This document shows positions 1-7,985 of a stretch of DNA of 64,000 bases, piece after piece. Position 1 is the first letter of the stretch; each line of letters starts with the position of its first letter. The stretch lies in NCBI GenBank assembly GCA_900549995.1, contig URQQ01000013.1:16039-80038 (forward strand). The letters are read 5' to 3'. The notes below the pieces were generated by a model, which did no database searches, was not told where the DNA came from, and was given only the letters and a program-made list of their open reading frames with translations. The DNA comes from an uncultured Lachnospiraceae bacterium (lineage in GTDB: Bacteria > Bacillota > Clostridia > Lachnospirales > Lachnospiraceae). The position numbers and the translations under genes were made by a program.

Positions 1-823
1 CTGATATTTCCTCTGCGCTATGATTTTGAATCCATAACACTGCTTTATATACCGCATTTACAAATTTCTGGCAAGCCTCTGGATTTTCCTTGATAAACTT
101 ATCTGTTGCAATAGCAACATGTGTAGTATAATCCTCTGAACCTAATACAGCCTTATGAGTCTCTGGATCGGAAGTATCCACTAACACATTACATCCCATT
201 CCAACCATATAATCTAAAAGTGACCCACTCGCATATGCACACTGGATTTGTTCCTCTGCCAGCGCCGCTGCTGATGCAAATACCTGCATAGATACATAGG
301 TCACATCTGTTTCAGGATTGACTCCCGCCTGTGATAACGCTGAATATGTAAATGCCCTTGGTGATGATCCAGGCTCTGCTGCTGATACAACTTTACCTTT
401 CAGATCTTCCACAGTTTTTGTGCTTGGTGATCCTACTAAAGACATGGAAATGCGGCTGTTACACCCTAACAAAATCTTGCAGTCTTGTCCTTCATTATTA
501 AACATCGGGATTGCTTCACTTCCAAAGAACAAAATCTGAACCCCATCAGAGAACAGCGCTGCTGCCGGAGAGTCTCCACTCAGCGTAGTAAGTTCTACAT
601 CCAATCCCTCTTCTTCGTAATATCCAAGAGCTTCCGCAATATACTGTGCCCCCCACAATTCAGAACGATAGGATTCACCTACAACAATTTTAATTGGCTC
701 CGCCGGCTCTTCTGTCTTAGTTTCCTTTTTTTCTTTTTTGCCGTCATCTGTCTTCCCACTGCACGCAGTCATAGATAATAACAGTGTCAAACAGAGAATC
801 ACACCTAACACTTTCTTTTTCAT
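1..823 (-). CDS. ABC transporter substrate-binding lipoprotein, NMT1/SsuA type (C-terminus cut by window edge)
   Basis: This is the solute-binding component of the ABC importer encoded just downstream. The start at 823 follows GAGGAGATTGAGAAA. The protein opens MKKKVLGVILCLTLLLSMTAC, a lipoprotein signal whose lipobox ends in Cys21, followed by a Lys/Glu-rich linker and then an IKIVVGES strand and an ALGYYEEEGLDVEL segment typical of the NMT1/THI5/SsuA periplasmic-binding fold. About 274 codons are present and the frame is still open at position 1. It would be anchored outside the membrane and pass substrate to the permease at 887-1666. Family members bind nitrate, sulfonates, taurine, thiamine precursors or aromatic acids; the sequence does not show which. 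Gene order (ATPase, permease, binding protein in transcription order) is normal for this class. Confidence 0.9.
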   Translation of the reverse strand, partial: MKKKVLGVILCLTLLLSMTACSGKTDDGKKEKKETKTEEPAEPIKIVVGESYRSELWGAQYIAEALGYYEEEGLDVELTTLSGDSPAAALFSDGVQILFFGSEAIPMFNNEGQDCKILLGCNSRISMSLVGSPSTKTVEDLKGKVVSAAEPGSSPRAFTYSALSQAGVNPETDVTYVSMQVFASAAALAEEQIQCAYASGSLLDYMVGMGCNVLVDTSDPETHKAVLGSEDYTTHVAIATDKFIKENPEACQKFVNAVYKAVLWIQNHSAEEIS

Positions 824-886
824 TTTCTCAATCTCCTCTTCTTATACTTTTATATTTGAATGCCTTTTTTAAGACGTTCAATCTTT

Positions 887-1666
887 TTATTCTATTATCG
901 GCCGCCATTTCAATATCGATTTCTCCATTCTCCTTCCCCATGTGTCCAGTAAAAGCATTAAAATGCACATGACAAGTATCACAGACATTACTCTCGTAAT
1001 ATCATAATTAGCTCCTGCCGTCTGAACCAAAAAGCCCAATCCTTTATTCGTCCCCAGATACTCTCCCATGATTGCTCCGCCTACTGCCGCTCCTATTCCC
1101 GCTCTTAAACTGGCGATAATCCATGGAACGCAAGACGGAAGCATCACCTTTCTGACAATCTGTAATCTGCTTGCCCCCATAAGCTTTAAAGTATTAATCA
1201 ATTCTATATTTACATCTTTAACCCCTGCATAAGCATTAAAAAACACAAGAAAAAATACTAAAAGTGTTGACATGATCACTTTTGACTTCAATCCAAGTCC
1301 AAACCAGATAACAAACAAAGGTCCTAATGCCAGCTTCGGAAGTCCATAAATTGCTACGAATATAGGGTCAAACAATAAATTCAATATTTTAAAATTGCCA
1401 AAAAGAAATGCAATAGCTACCCCCATTACCAACCCAATCAACAATCCTGAAAAAGATTCCAATACCGTAACTCCAAGATGCAGCCAAATTCGCCCTGACA
1501 TAAAAAGTGAAATAAAATCCGTTATCACCGCTATTGGACTGCTAAAGAAAAATGTATTGATCATTTCGTTATCTGCCAAATACTGCCATAATATCAGGAG
1601 CAGTAATACTACTACTATCGGACCAATTCTGCGAATCCATGCTTCCTGCTTTTTAGTCATCTGCAT
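887..1666 (-). CDS. ABC transporter permease, SsuC/TauC-like
   Basis: This is the membrane subunit of the importer. The 259-residue protein has about six hydrophobic segments and a cytoplasmic EAA loop, seen near residue 165 as LKLMGASRLQIVRKVMLP, through which it contacts the ATPase. It overlaps the 3' end of the ATPase gene by 14 nt, so the two are probably translationally coupled. Either of two nearby ATG codons (1666 or 1660) could start it; the second is better spaced from GGGGGAG. Length and architecture match nitrate/sulfonate/taurine-type permeases. The substrate is not resolved. Confidence 0.92.
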   Translation of the reverse strand: MQMTKKQEAWIRRIGPIVVVLLLLILWQYLADNEMINTFFFSSPIAVITDFISLFMSGRIWLHLGVTVLESFSGLLIGLVMGVAIAFLFGNFKILNLLFDPIFVAIYGLPKLALGPLFVIWFGLGLKSKVIMSTLLVFFLVFFNAYAGVKDVNIELINTLKLMGASRLQIVRKVMLPSCVPWIIASLRAGIGAAVGGAIMGEYLGTNKGLGFLVQTAGANYDITRVMSVILVMCILMLLLDTWGRRMEKSILKWRPIIE

Positions 1667-2444
1667 TCTCCCCCCGTCCGGTTTTACGAATCATTCTTCC
1701 TATTTCACGTTCTAATTCCATGAATTCCGGCTTATACCTTACTTCCACCACATTTCTCGGACGTGATAAAGGTACCAAAAATTCTTTTTGTACCGAGGAT
1801 GGACGTTGTCCCATAACTATAATACGGTCTGCCAGACTGATTGCCTCACCAATATCATGAGAAATATATACAATAGTCAGATGTTTTTGCGCCCAAAGCT
1901 CCAAAATCTCCGACTGAAGTGCTTCGCGGGTAAATACATCCAATGGTCCAAATGGTTCATCCATAAATATAATTTCCGGGTCGTGTGCCAGAGCACGAAG
2001 TATCATCACCCGCTTACACATTCCACCGGAAAGTTCAAACGGATATTTATCCTCAAATCCAGACAACCTGCCTGCCTTGATTAATTTTCTCGCCTTTTGA
2101 TACCGTTCCGCTTTTGGAACCCCATCCAGCTCCGGTCCCAGCACAATATTATCAATCACCTTTCTCCACGGCAGAAGTGTCTCTGACTGAGATATGTAAC
2201 CAATACGATGCTTTCTTTCTGCCAGCGGCTTACCCTCCAGTATTACCTCACCTTCAGATGGTTTCAAAATACCACTCATAATATTAAGCATTGTCGTTTT
2301 TCCACAGCCACTCGCTCCGACAATAGCAACGAATTCCCCATCTTTTATGTCCAGATCAACATGATTTAATGCCTGTACCCTGCTTCCATCTACCGATTCA
2401 TAATAATGACAAACATGTCTCAAACGAAGTTTTATTTCTTCCAT
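1653..2444 (-). CDS. ABC transporter ATP-binding protein, SsuB/TauB-like
   Basis: This is the cytoplasmic ATPase that powers the importer. The 263-residue protein carries Walker A GASGCGKTT, a Q-loop region (YISQSETLLPW), the ABC signature LSGGMCKRV and Walker B IIFMDEPFGPLD. In the signature, Cys-Lys stands where most relatives have Arg-Gln, a mild oddity. It is the first gene of the transporter operon, after a roughly 180-bp gap from the Crp/Fnr gene that holds a terminator and a 12-bp palindrome. It is homologous to the SsuB/TauB/NrtD class; the transported substrate is unknown. Confidence 0.93.
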   Translation of the reverse strand: MEEIKLRLRHVCHYYESVDGSRVQALNHVDLDIKDGEFVAIVGASGCGKTTMLNIMSGILKPSEGEVILEGKPLAERKHRIGYISQSETLLPWRKVIDNIVLGPELDGVPKAERYQKARKLIKAGRLSGFEDKYPFELSGGMCKRVMILRALAHDPEIIFMDEPFGPLDVFTREALQSEILELWAQKHLTIVYISHDIGEAISLADRIIVMGQRPSSVQKEFLVPLSRPRNVVEVRYKPEFMELEREIGRMIRKTGRGENADD

Positions 2445-2500
2445 AATATTCTCCCAAACAATCTTTGTTTATAATATCATCCTATTTTCTATCATTGTTA

Positions 2501-2512
2501 GCTCATATGAGC
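2501..2512. promoter_or_regulatory. Perfect 12-bp palindrome upstream of the ABC importer operon
   Basis: GCTCATATGAGC is fully self-complementary and lies 57 bp before the ATPase start codon. On the minus strand a TATTAT -10-like sequence lies between it and the gene, with no good -35, so the palindrome sits where an activator would bind. The adjacent upstream gene is a Crp/Fnr-type regulator, which makes it a natural candidate ligand. This is inference from position only. Confidence 0.4.
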
Positions 2513-2548
2513 CCTTTCCCGAAAGAATGGCTCTAATTATTACCCATC

Positions 2549-2592
2549 AAAAAAAGATTAGAAAATCACTGAAACTCCAGCCATTTCTAATC
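2549..2592 (-). terminator. Intrinsic terminator of the Crp/Fnr gene
   Basis: On the minus strand GATTAGAAA pairs with TTTCTAATC across a 19-nt loop, and the stem is followed by a run of seven T. It lies 34 bp after the stop codon of the Crp/Fnr gene and separates it from the ABC importer operon. Confidence 0.85.
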
Positions 2593-2625
2593 TTCTATCA
2601 TTGATATTATCCGTCTACACTTTAT

Positions 2626-3339
2626 CTATTTTTTATGTATTCTATTTATTCGTCTCGAATGTTCTTCTACCCGCATACTCTCCGAAATATACTTCTCAAT
2701 TACCGAAATATCTTTAATCACAATCTGTTCATACTGCAATTCTATTCCTCCCTCATCTTTCAAACAGGTTAATGCCCGTTTTACCTGACTTTTTGATGCA
2801 TTTATTGTATATGCCAATTCTTCCTGAGTAATTGGGAATACATCCGTATTATAATCTTTATAAGAAAACACATGAAACAACAAATTGCTGGTACGAGTAA
2901 TACATTCACCATCTCTGTATAAGATCTGTGTTACATACAAATATGACGTTACCCGGCTCCACTGCCTGTCCAGCAATCTCAGAAATTCCGCATCTGTCAT
3001 TCTCAATTTTTTATAATATTGAATTGGGAATACAAATCCTGTTACTTCTCCTCTTGCTGCAACCAGCATCTGTATATCGTTGTACGGCAAAAACGGCTCT
3101 GGCTCAAATAAAGGCAATACAACTCCCGAATGAAAAGCCATCAACTGCATATAGGTTCCATCCGGTCTGCACAATCGAAAATATAAGAGTCCAGAATCCA
3201 GATAAATTGCCAAATCTCTGCTCTTTAAAAAGGGTAAAACATCTTCTCCTTTTTTTATTCTTATCTCTGTCCCAATTTCCTTAAATTTTGTCCGATACGG
3301 AAACATATTTCCATACTGTACAAAACCTATATAATCCAA
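2626..3339 (-). CDS. Crp/Fnr-family transcriptional regulator
   Basis: A 237-residue protein with an N-terminal cyclic-nucleotide-binding-like beta barrel (roughly residues 15-120) and a C-terminal winged helix around 165-215, where the sequence ITQEELAYTINASKSQVKRALTCLKDEG has the usual Crp helix-turn-helix pattern. The barrel lacks the Cys cluster of Fnr and a clear phosphate-binding cassette, so the effector may be neither iron-sulfur nor cAMP. Clostridial relatives often sense small organic acids or phenols. It lies between the ABC importer operon and the catabolic operon, in the same orientation, and could regulate either. It ends at its own terminator. Confidence 0.85.
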   Translation of the reverse strand: MDYIGFVQYGNMFPYRTKFKEIGTEIRIKKGEDVLPFLKSRDLAIYLDSGLLYFRLCRPDGTYMQLMAFHSGVVLPLFEPEPFLPYNDIQMLVAARGEVTGFVFPIQYYKKLRMTDAEFLRLLDRQWSRVTSYLYVTQILYRDGECITRTSNLLFHVFSYKDYNTDVFPITQEELAYTINASKSQVKRALTCLKDEGGIELQYEQIVIKDISVIEKYISESMRVEEHSRRINRIHKK

Positions 3340-3487
3340 TCTTTTTCTCCTTTCGCTGACCTAATCATCTGTATAAGCCAACGAAATAAGTATATTATAT
3401 TCCGTGATTATTTTCTAATTGAATTTGCAAATAAATATTGGGTATTATTGATTATATCTATGATAACCTTTTGTCCCCAGCATCTAT

Positions 3488-4720
3488 CTATATCAGAACC
3501 GGCTTTGCATATCTCTTGTCTCGTCTCTTTATCAACACATAAAATGACTGCAGCACAACTGCTCCAACAAGTATAAACAAAAACATCATAATATATGCAA
3601 TCACATAATCTCCTGAGATATCTGCGATAATCCCTGGAACCGTCGCAAATAGCAATCCTCCCAAGGTCTGTGTTGTCTGAAATCTTGACACGGTCTTCGG
3701 ATAATCTTTTTCGGTTGCCACCTCAACCGCATAAGTTGATGTCGCAACGGAGGCAGAAGCACAGCCAATTCCAACCAGCGCCGCTGCCACACAGGCAACA
3801 TGGAATGTCCCAAATCTTGCAGCGCAGCAAAGCCCGGCTCCCACAATTGATGCCAGATAAAGAATGTTACATGAGTGAAATACTCCCATCTTATCCGACA
3901 ATTGGCCATATGCACATTTTCCAAAAGCGAGGCTGATACCGAAAATAGATACAACGGTAGAAATCTGTCTGCTTGTAAAATCTACAGACTGGTACAGAAC
4001 CGATAAATTTCCGCTGATGTTATTTGCAGCAGCTCCCAGTAACAACAGTCCCACCGTCATCGCCAAAAACATGGGTTTTGAAGCAGTCTTATTGGCATAG
4101 GTCTGAACAGCTTCCTCAGTATCTGCTCCCAGTGGTTCCAAATCAAGACAGGACGGCATACTGCGAAGCAGAAGGTAAACTACAATCGTAATAACAAATA
4201 CAAAAACCGCTTCTGCAATAAAAGATATCTGAAGAGACCAATGCTCCACCATTGATGTGATAATCGGCGACGCTATAAATGTAGATGCTCCTGTGGAAGC
4301 CATACATATTCCAAGCGCAAGGCCACGATGATCGTTAAACCAGCGTGAAATCAAGATAGAAACCGGAATCATACTTCCAAATCCATATGCGATTCCCGCA
4401 ATTATTGCAGACAGACAATACCCTGCAAATCCATTTGAAAGACTAAATGCAGCAAAAGAAATTGCACAGACTAATAAAGAAACAGACACGACCCGGCGAA
4501 TCTCATATTTACGCAGAAAAGAATTGACAAACAACATTCCCATCACGCCAAAAAAACTTCGAATAAAAACAATAATAGATACCTGAACATTGGCAAGATG
4601 CTTTATACTGATCAGATACGGCAGATACGCCGCGAACCCTGTAACTGAAAGCCCTCCTGTACAGAATAACAATAAAGTACATCCAATGCAGATAAACCAT
4701 GAATAATGTATTTTTTTCAT
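3488..4720 (-). CDS. MFS transporter
   Basis: A major facilitator superfamily permease of about 410 residues with 12 predicted membrane segments and a central hydrophilic loop near residue 200. The ATG at 4720 follows GGAGAGG with good spacing; a TTG at 4726 in the same frame is also possible. It directly abuts the preceding SDR gene and is the last gene of the eight-gene catabolic operon, so it most likely imports the substrate or exports a product. The oxalate/formate-antiporter-like layout is suggestive only; the substrate cannot be read from the sequence. Confidence 0.88.
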   Translation of the reverse strand: MKKIHYSWFICIGCTLLLFCTGGLSVTGFAAYLPYLISIKHLANVQVSIIVFIRSFFGVMGMLFVNSFLRKYEIRRVVSVSLLVCAISFAAFSLSNGFAGYCLSAIIAGIAYGFGSMIPVSILISRWFNDHRGLALGICMASTGASTFIASPIITSMVEHWSLQISFIAEAVFVFVITIVVYLLLRSMPSCLDLEPLGADTEEAVQTYANKTASKPMFLAMTVGLLLLGAAANNISGNLSVLYQSVDFTSRQISTVVSIFGISLAFGKCAYGQLSDKMGVFHSCNILYLASIVGAGLCCAARFGTFHVACVAAALVGIGCASASVATSTYAVEVATEKDYPKTVSRFQTTQTLGGLLFATVPGIIADISGDYVIAYIMMFLFILVGAVVLQSFYVLIKRRDKRYAKPVLI

Positions 4721-4722
4721 TT

Positions 4723-5559
4723 TCAAAACCTCTCCACAATATCTGTTGACGCGGCGAGCTCCTTCTGATTCTTAAAACTGTCAAGTCTTTTGCTAAGAGC
4801 ATCAATCGTCTGTTCTAATGCTTTTGATCCAAGAACCATATGGAGCGGTGCCGGCTCTATATCCACACTTTCAATCATTCTCGACGCCATTGCCGCCGGA
4901 TCACCCGGTGCAAGCCCCTTCCTGGGATTCAGCATCTCCAGAAATCCATGCGCATGTTCATATTCTGGAATCAGGTTTGCAGCAACTTTCGCTCCTCCAT
5001 ACCGGAAGTCCGTTCTCGCTCCTCCGGGCTCAACAATCGTTACTCCTACATGAAACGGCGCCATCTCTAATGTCAACGCTTCACAATAACCTTCAATGCC
5101 AAATTTTGTCGCGTTATACAATGAATTCCCCAGATATCCAACCTGCCCTGCTACCGAAGATACCTGAATGATCCGGCCGCTCTTTTGCTTTCTGAGAAAA
5201 GGAAGCGCCGACTGGATCACCGCGATAGACCCTGTCAGATTGGTTTTAATCACATGTTCAATCTCTTCTTTTGAAAACTCTTCCGCCGCGCCATATAGTC
5301 CATATCCCGCATTACTGACAAGCACATCTATTTTTCCCTGCTCCGAAAAAGCATCCTGGATCACCTTCTTTACCTGATCCACATCTGTCACGTCCAGCTG
5401 CTGATAGAAAAACCGATCCGGATATAATTCTAAAAGTTTCTCAATCTTTTTTACATTTCGGACAGTACCTACAACACGGTCTCCCCGTTCAAGTAATTGT
5501 CTGGCAATCTCATACCCAAATCCACTGCTGGCGCCTGTGATCAGCCATGTTCTACTCAT
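4723..5559 (-). CDS. Short-chain dehydrogenase/reductase
   Basis: A 278-residue classical SDR. The nucleotide-binding motif is GASSGFG near residues 8-14, followed by NAG (about 87-89), a catalytic Ser in SSVAG and the YNATK active site (Tyr and Lys four apart). An Arg in the TVRN segment after the second strand suggests NADP(H) preference, an inference from family rules. It overlaps the upstream Fe-alcohol dehydrogenase by 8 nt and abuts the MFS gene, so all three are translated together. It would interconvert a hydroxyl and a keto group on the pathway substrate. Confidence 0.92.
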   Translation of the reverse strand: MSRTWLITGASSGFGYEIARQLLERGDRVVGTVRNVKKIEKLLELYPDRFFYQQLDVTDVDQVKKVIQDAFSEQGKIDVLVSNAGYGLYGAAEEFSKEEIEHVIKTNLTGSIAVIQSALPFLRKQKSGRIIQVSSVAGQVGYLGNSLYNATKFGIEGYCEALTLEMAPFHVGVTIVEPGGARTDFRYGGAKVAANLIPEYEHAHGFLEMLNPRKGLAPGDPAAMASRMIESVDIEPAPLHMVLGSKALEQTIDALSKRLDSFKNQKELAASTDIVERF

Positions 5560-6733
5560 TCTCTATCCCTCCTGTATGTTTCGTCTCTGCCACAATATAT
5601 TTCTTCAAAGACGCCTCGTACATATTGTAAATATCGTTCCAGTCAAATTTTTCCGGATTTGCCTCTAATCTCCACTGTTGCTGCTCCATGAACATATCCG
5701 TCCATTTCACAATTTCTTCTTCTGTCACCTCAATGTCCACATCTCTGTTGGTAATCTGCTGAACATAGCCGGCGAATTCTGCAGCATCTTTGAAGCCGCA
5801 TGCTTCCACGATCGGCTGAATGACGGCCTGATTTCTAAATGCTTTTACATATTCTCCAAGAAAAATTCCACATGCCAATCCATGGCATACATTTTTGAAA
5901 TGTGATAACGGATATCCCAGTCCGTGAGGAATGGTCGTACAGGACTGCATAAACGCAATCCCCTGTGTAAATGCAGCCAAACTAAGTTTATCAAAATCTT
6001 CTGCCTCGAGTGTCCCCTTCAGCAAATTGTCTTTAAACTGGGCAAACAACTCAAAACCTGTCCTGGCAATTCCCCGGTTCAATACATTTGCATCCTTATG
6101 AATACTGCATTCCACACCGTGCGCCAGGGCATCGATGGCACCTGTATCAAGAAGAAACAATGGCGCCCTCTCTATATATCTGGGGTCTACAAATGATATC
6201 TCAGGATAGTACCACATATACATGGCTTCCTTTGTCTGTTTGTCCTTTCCGGTAAGCACTGCTCCCCCGGTGACCTCTGAACCTGTTCCTGCCGTTGTGG
6301 GCACAGAAAATACAGGAATATCACAGATATTTTTAAAGTTATTCATCGGTGCGCCAGCCCCGTAAAATATATCATACGGATCTTTCCCGGGATTGCCGAT
6401 TAACATGGCAAGAGCTTTGGCAGCATCCAATGCTGCCCCTCCGCCTGCCCCTACCAGAAAGTCTGGTGTAAACCCGTCTAACTTCTCATACATTGCCACA
6501 ATATTTTCAACCGGAGGATCTTCCACAACATCCTCCAGTATGATAAACTCCATATCCAGTTTCCGGAATATCTCCTTCAAATCATCCCTTGCGTAATTGG
6601 GACATCCTTTGACGAATTTGCTGGATACAACAACTGCCTTTTTCCCATATTCCTTAAAGATATCCTGATGCCCGGCTATACTGTTACGCCCATAATATAC
6701 GCAGGTCTGTGTGTTATATCGAAAAGCCTTCAT
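5552..6733 (-). CDS. Iron-containing alcohol dehydrogenase (copy 1)
   Basis: A 393-residue group III alcohol dehydrogenase. The NAD(P) site is GAGGGAALDAAKAL, and metal-ligand candidates are the Asp in DTGAIDALAHG, the His of that segment, and the His residues in HFKNVCHG. The N-terminus MKAFRYNTQTCVYYG is nearly the same as that of the enzyme at 10004-11149, and the two also share KWTDMFM and the RNREVD-like region near the C-terminus, so they are recent paralogues. It overlaps the SDR gene by 8 nt. It would oxidise an alcohol or reduce an aldehyde or ketone in the pathway; the substrate is unknown. Confidence 0.92.
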   Translation of the reverse strand: MKAFRYNTQTCVYYGRNSIAGHQDIFKEYGKKAVVVSSKFVKGCPNYARDDLKEIFRKLDMEFIILEDVVEDPPVENIVAMYEKLDGFTPDFLVGAGGGAALDAAKALAMLIGNPGKDPYDIFYGAGAPMNNFKNICDIPVFSVPTTAGTGSEVTGGAVLTGKDKQTKEAMYMWYYPEISFVDPRYIERAPLFLLDTGAIDALAHGVECSIHKDANVLNRGIARTGFELFAQFKDNLLKGTLEAEDFDKLSLAAFTQGIAFMQSCTTIPHGLGYPLSHFKNVCHGLACGIFLGEYVKAFRNQAVIQPIVEACGFKDAAEFAGYVQQITNRDVDIEVTEEEIVKWTDMFMEQQQWRLEANPEKFDWNDIYNMYEASLKKYIVAETKHTGGIENE

Positions 6734-6755
6734 ATGATCTCCTTTACAGAACTAC

Positions 6756-7928
6756 TCAATAAGCAAGCTTGATAAAATCAAGAAGCTCTTCTTCTGTCTC
6801 AATTGGTTTAAACCATGATTTAGAATCAACAATCGGAAGCAGTCTCTCTGCCACTTCTGGAAGGCTCTCCTCTGCCACCGGAGCCTTTAATTCAGATAAT
6901 CTGACCGGAAGTCCCAGTTCTACAAGGAATGCCTCATATTCTGCAATTGCTTCTCTGGCAATCGTATAATCTTCCTTATTACCGTCGATTCCCCATACTT
7001 TCTTCCCCCATCTGGCATATCTTGAAACAGTGGTATCATTCAGTGAATATTTGAACCACGCAAGAGATACGATTGCAATATCAGCTCCATGAGGAATACT
7101 TACATAACCACTCAGCACAGAATCGGTTGAATGAATGTTTCCGACAAAGTTACGTCCCTGGTCTGCAAGGTGTGTGATGGCAAGCTCTGCCGCCCAGAGA
7201 AGCTGTGCCCTCGCCTCATAGTCTCTTGGACACATCATTGCCTTACGTCCGTTTTCAATACATGCCTTCTGAATTGTCTCGGAAAAACCATCCTGAATAC
7301 TGCCCTCGCTCTTGCTGAAATATCCTTCATAAGAATGGCACATAATATCTACAATACCACAGGCAGTCTGGAACTTTGGAACGGAATACGTATAAGTTGG
7401 GTCCGCAAATACTGCTGCCGGTCTCACCAGCTCTGTTCTGTAATCCTTCTTAATATGTTCCTCATAATTGGCCATAACCGTCACGTTGGATACTTCTGAC
7501 CCGCTCGCGGCAATCGTTGGAATCGTGATAATCGGAAGCGCTTTTTCTACCAGTACTTTTCTCTCATAGAAATCCCAGCAGCTTCCGTCATGGAACACAG
7601 CGAAACTCATTGCCTTCGCAGAATCAATGGTACTTCCCCCGCCAAGTGCGATAATACAGTCTGCACCCTTTTCCTTACAGAGTTCCACTGCCTTATCTAC
7701 AGTTGTATGTCTTGGATTTGGTTCAATTCCTGTAAACTCAGTAATTGTAATCCCCTTCTCCTCACACATGGCATGAATCAAATCATATGCACCCGTCGCC
7801 CTGGCCGGAATCTCATCATATAAAAAGAACACCTTTTTACCATATTTGAGAATTGTCTCAGGAAGTTCTTTTAAAATACCTTTTCCAAAATGAATTTCTG
7901 TTGATAAATGAAAATTAAAATCCATCAT
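6756..7928 (-). CDS. Iron-containing alcohol dehydrogenase, YqhD/butanol-dehydrogenase-like (copy 2)
   Basis: A group III alcohol dehydrogenase of about 390 residues, different in type from the two flanking paralogues. The cofactor site is GGGSTIDSAKAM, followed by the IPTIAASGSEVSN segment common to YqhD/BdhA enzymes; metal-ligand candidates include the His of DIMCHSYEG and the His residues of NIHSTDS and SIPHGAD. Start choice is uncertain. The GGAGGAC site favours the ATG pair at 7928/7925, which gives the usual N-terminus MMDFNFHLST; an in-frame ATG exists at 7952. A palindrome at 7959-7973 contains an extra ribosome-binding-like sequence. It sits in the middle of the catabolic operon. Confidence 0.9.
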   Translation of the reverse strand: MMDFNFHLSTEIHFGKGILKELPETILKYGKKVFFLYDEIPARATGAYDLIHAMCEEKGITITEFTGIEPNPRHTTVDKAVELCKEKGADCIIALGGGSTIDSAKAMSFAVFHDGSCWDFYERKVLVEKALPIITIPTIAASGSEVSNVTVMANYEEHIKKDYRTELVRPAAVFADPTYTYSVPKFQTACGIVDIMCHSYEGYFSKSEGSIQDGFSETIQKACIENGRKAMMCPRDYEARAQLLWAAELAITHLADQGRNFVGNIHSTDSVLSGYVSIPHGADIAIVSLAWFKYSLNDTTVSRYARWGKKVWGIDGNKEDYTIAREAIAEYEAFLVELGLPVRLSELKAPVAEESLPEVAERLLPIVDSKSWFKPIETEEELLDFIKLAY

Positions 7929-7958
7929 ATCATTAATTTTGTCCTCCTGCATCCATAC

Positions 7959-7973
7959 AGGAGGACTCCTCCT
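7959..7973. promoter_or_regulatory. Palindrome containing a Shine-Dalgarno sequence
   Basis: The minus strand reads AGGAGGAGTCCTCCT, a 6-bp stem with a 3-nt loop, placed in the 57-nt gap between the oxidoreductase stop codon and the alcohol dehydrogenase start. As RNA it would hide one GGAGG, while a second GGAGG just downstream stays free. It may tune translation of the dehydrogenase. That role is inferred; only the palindrome is seen. Confidence 0.35.
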
Positions 7974-7985
7974 TTTATATCATTT

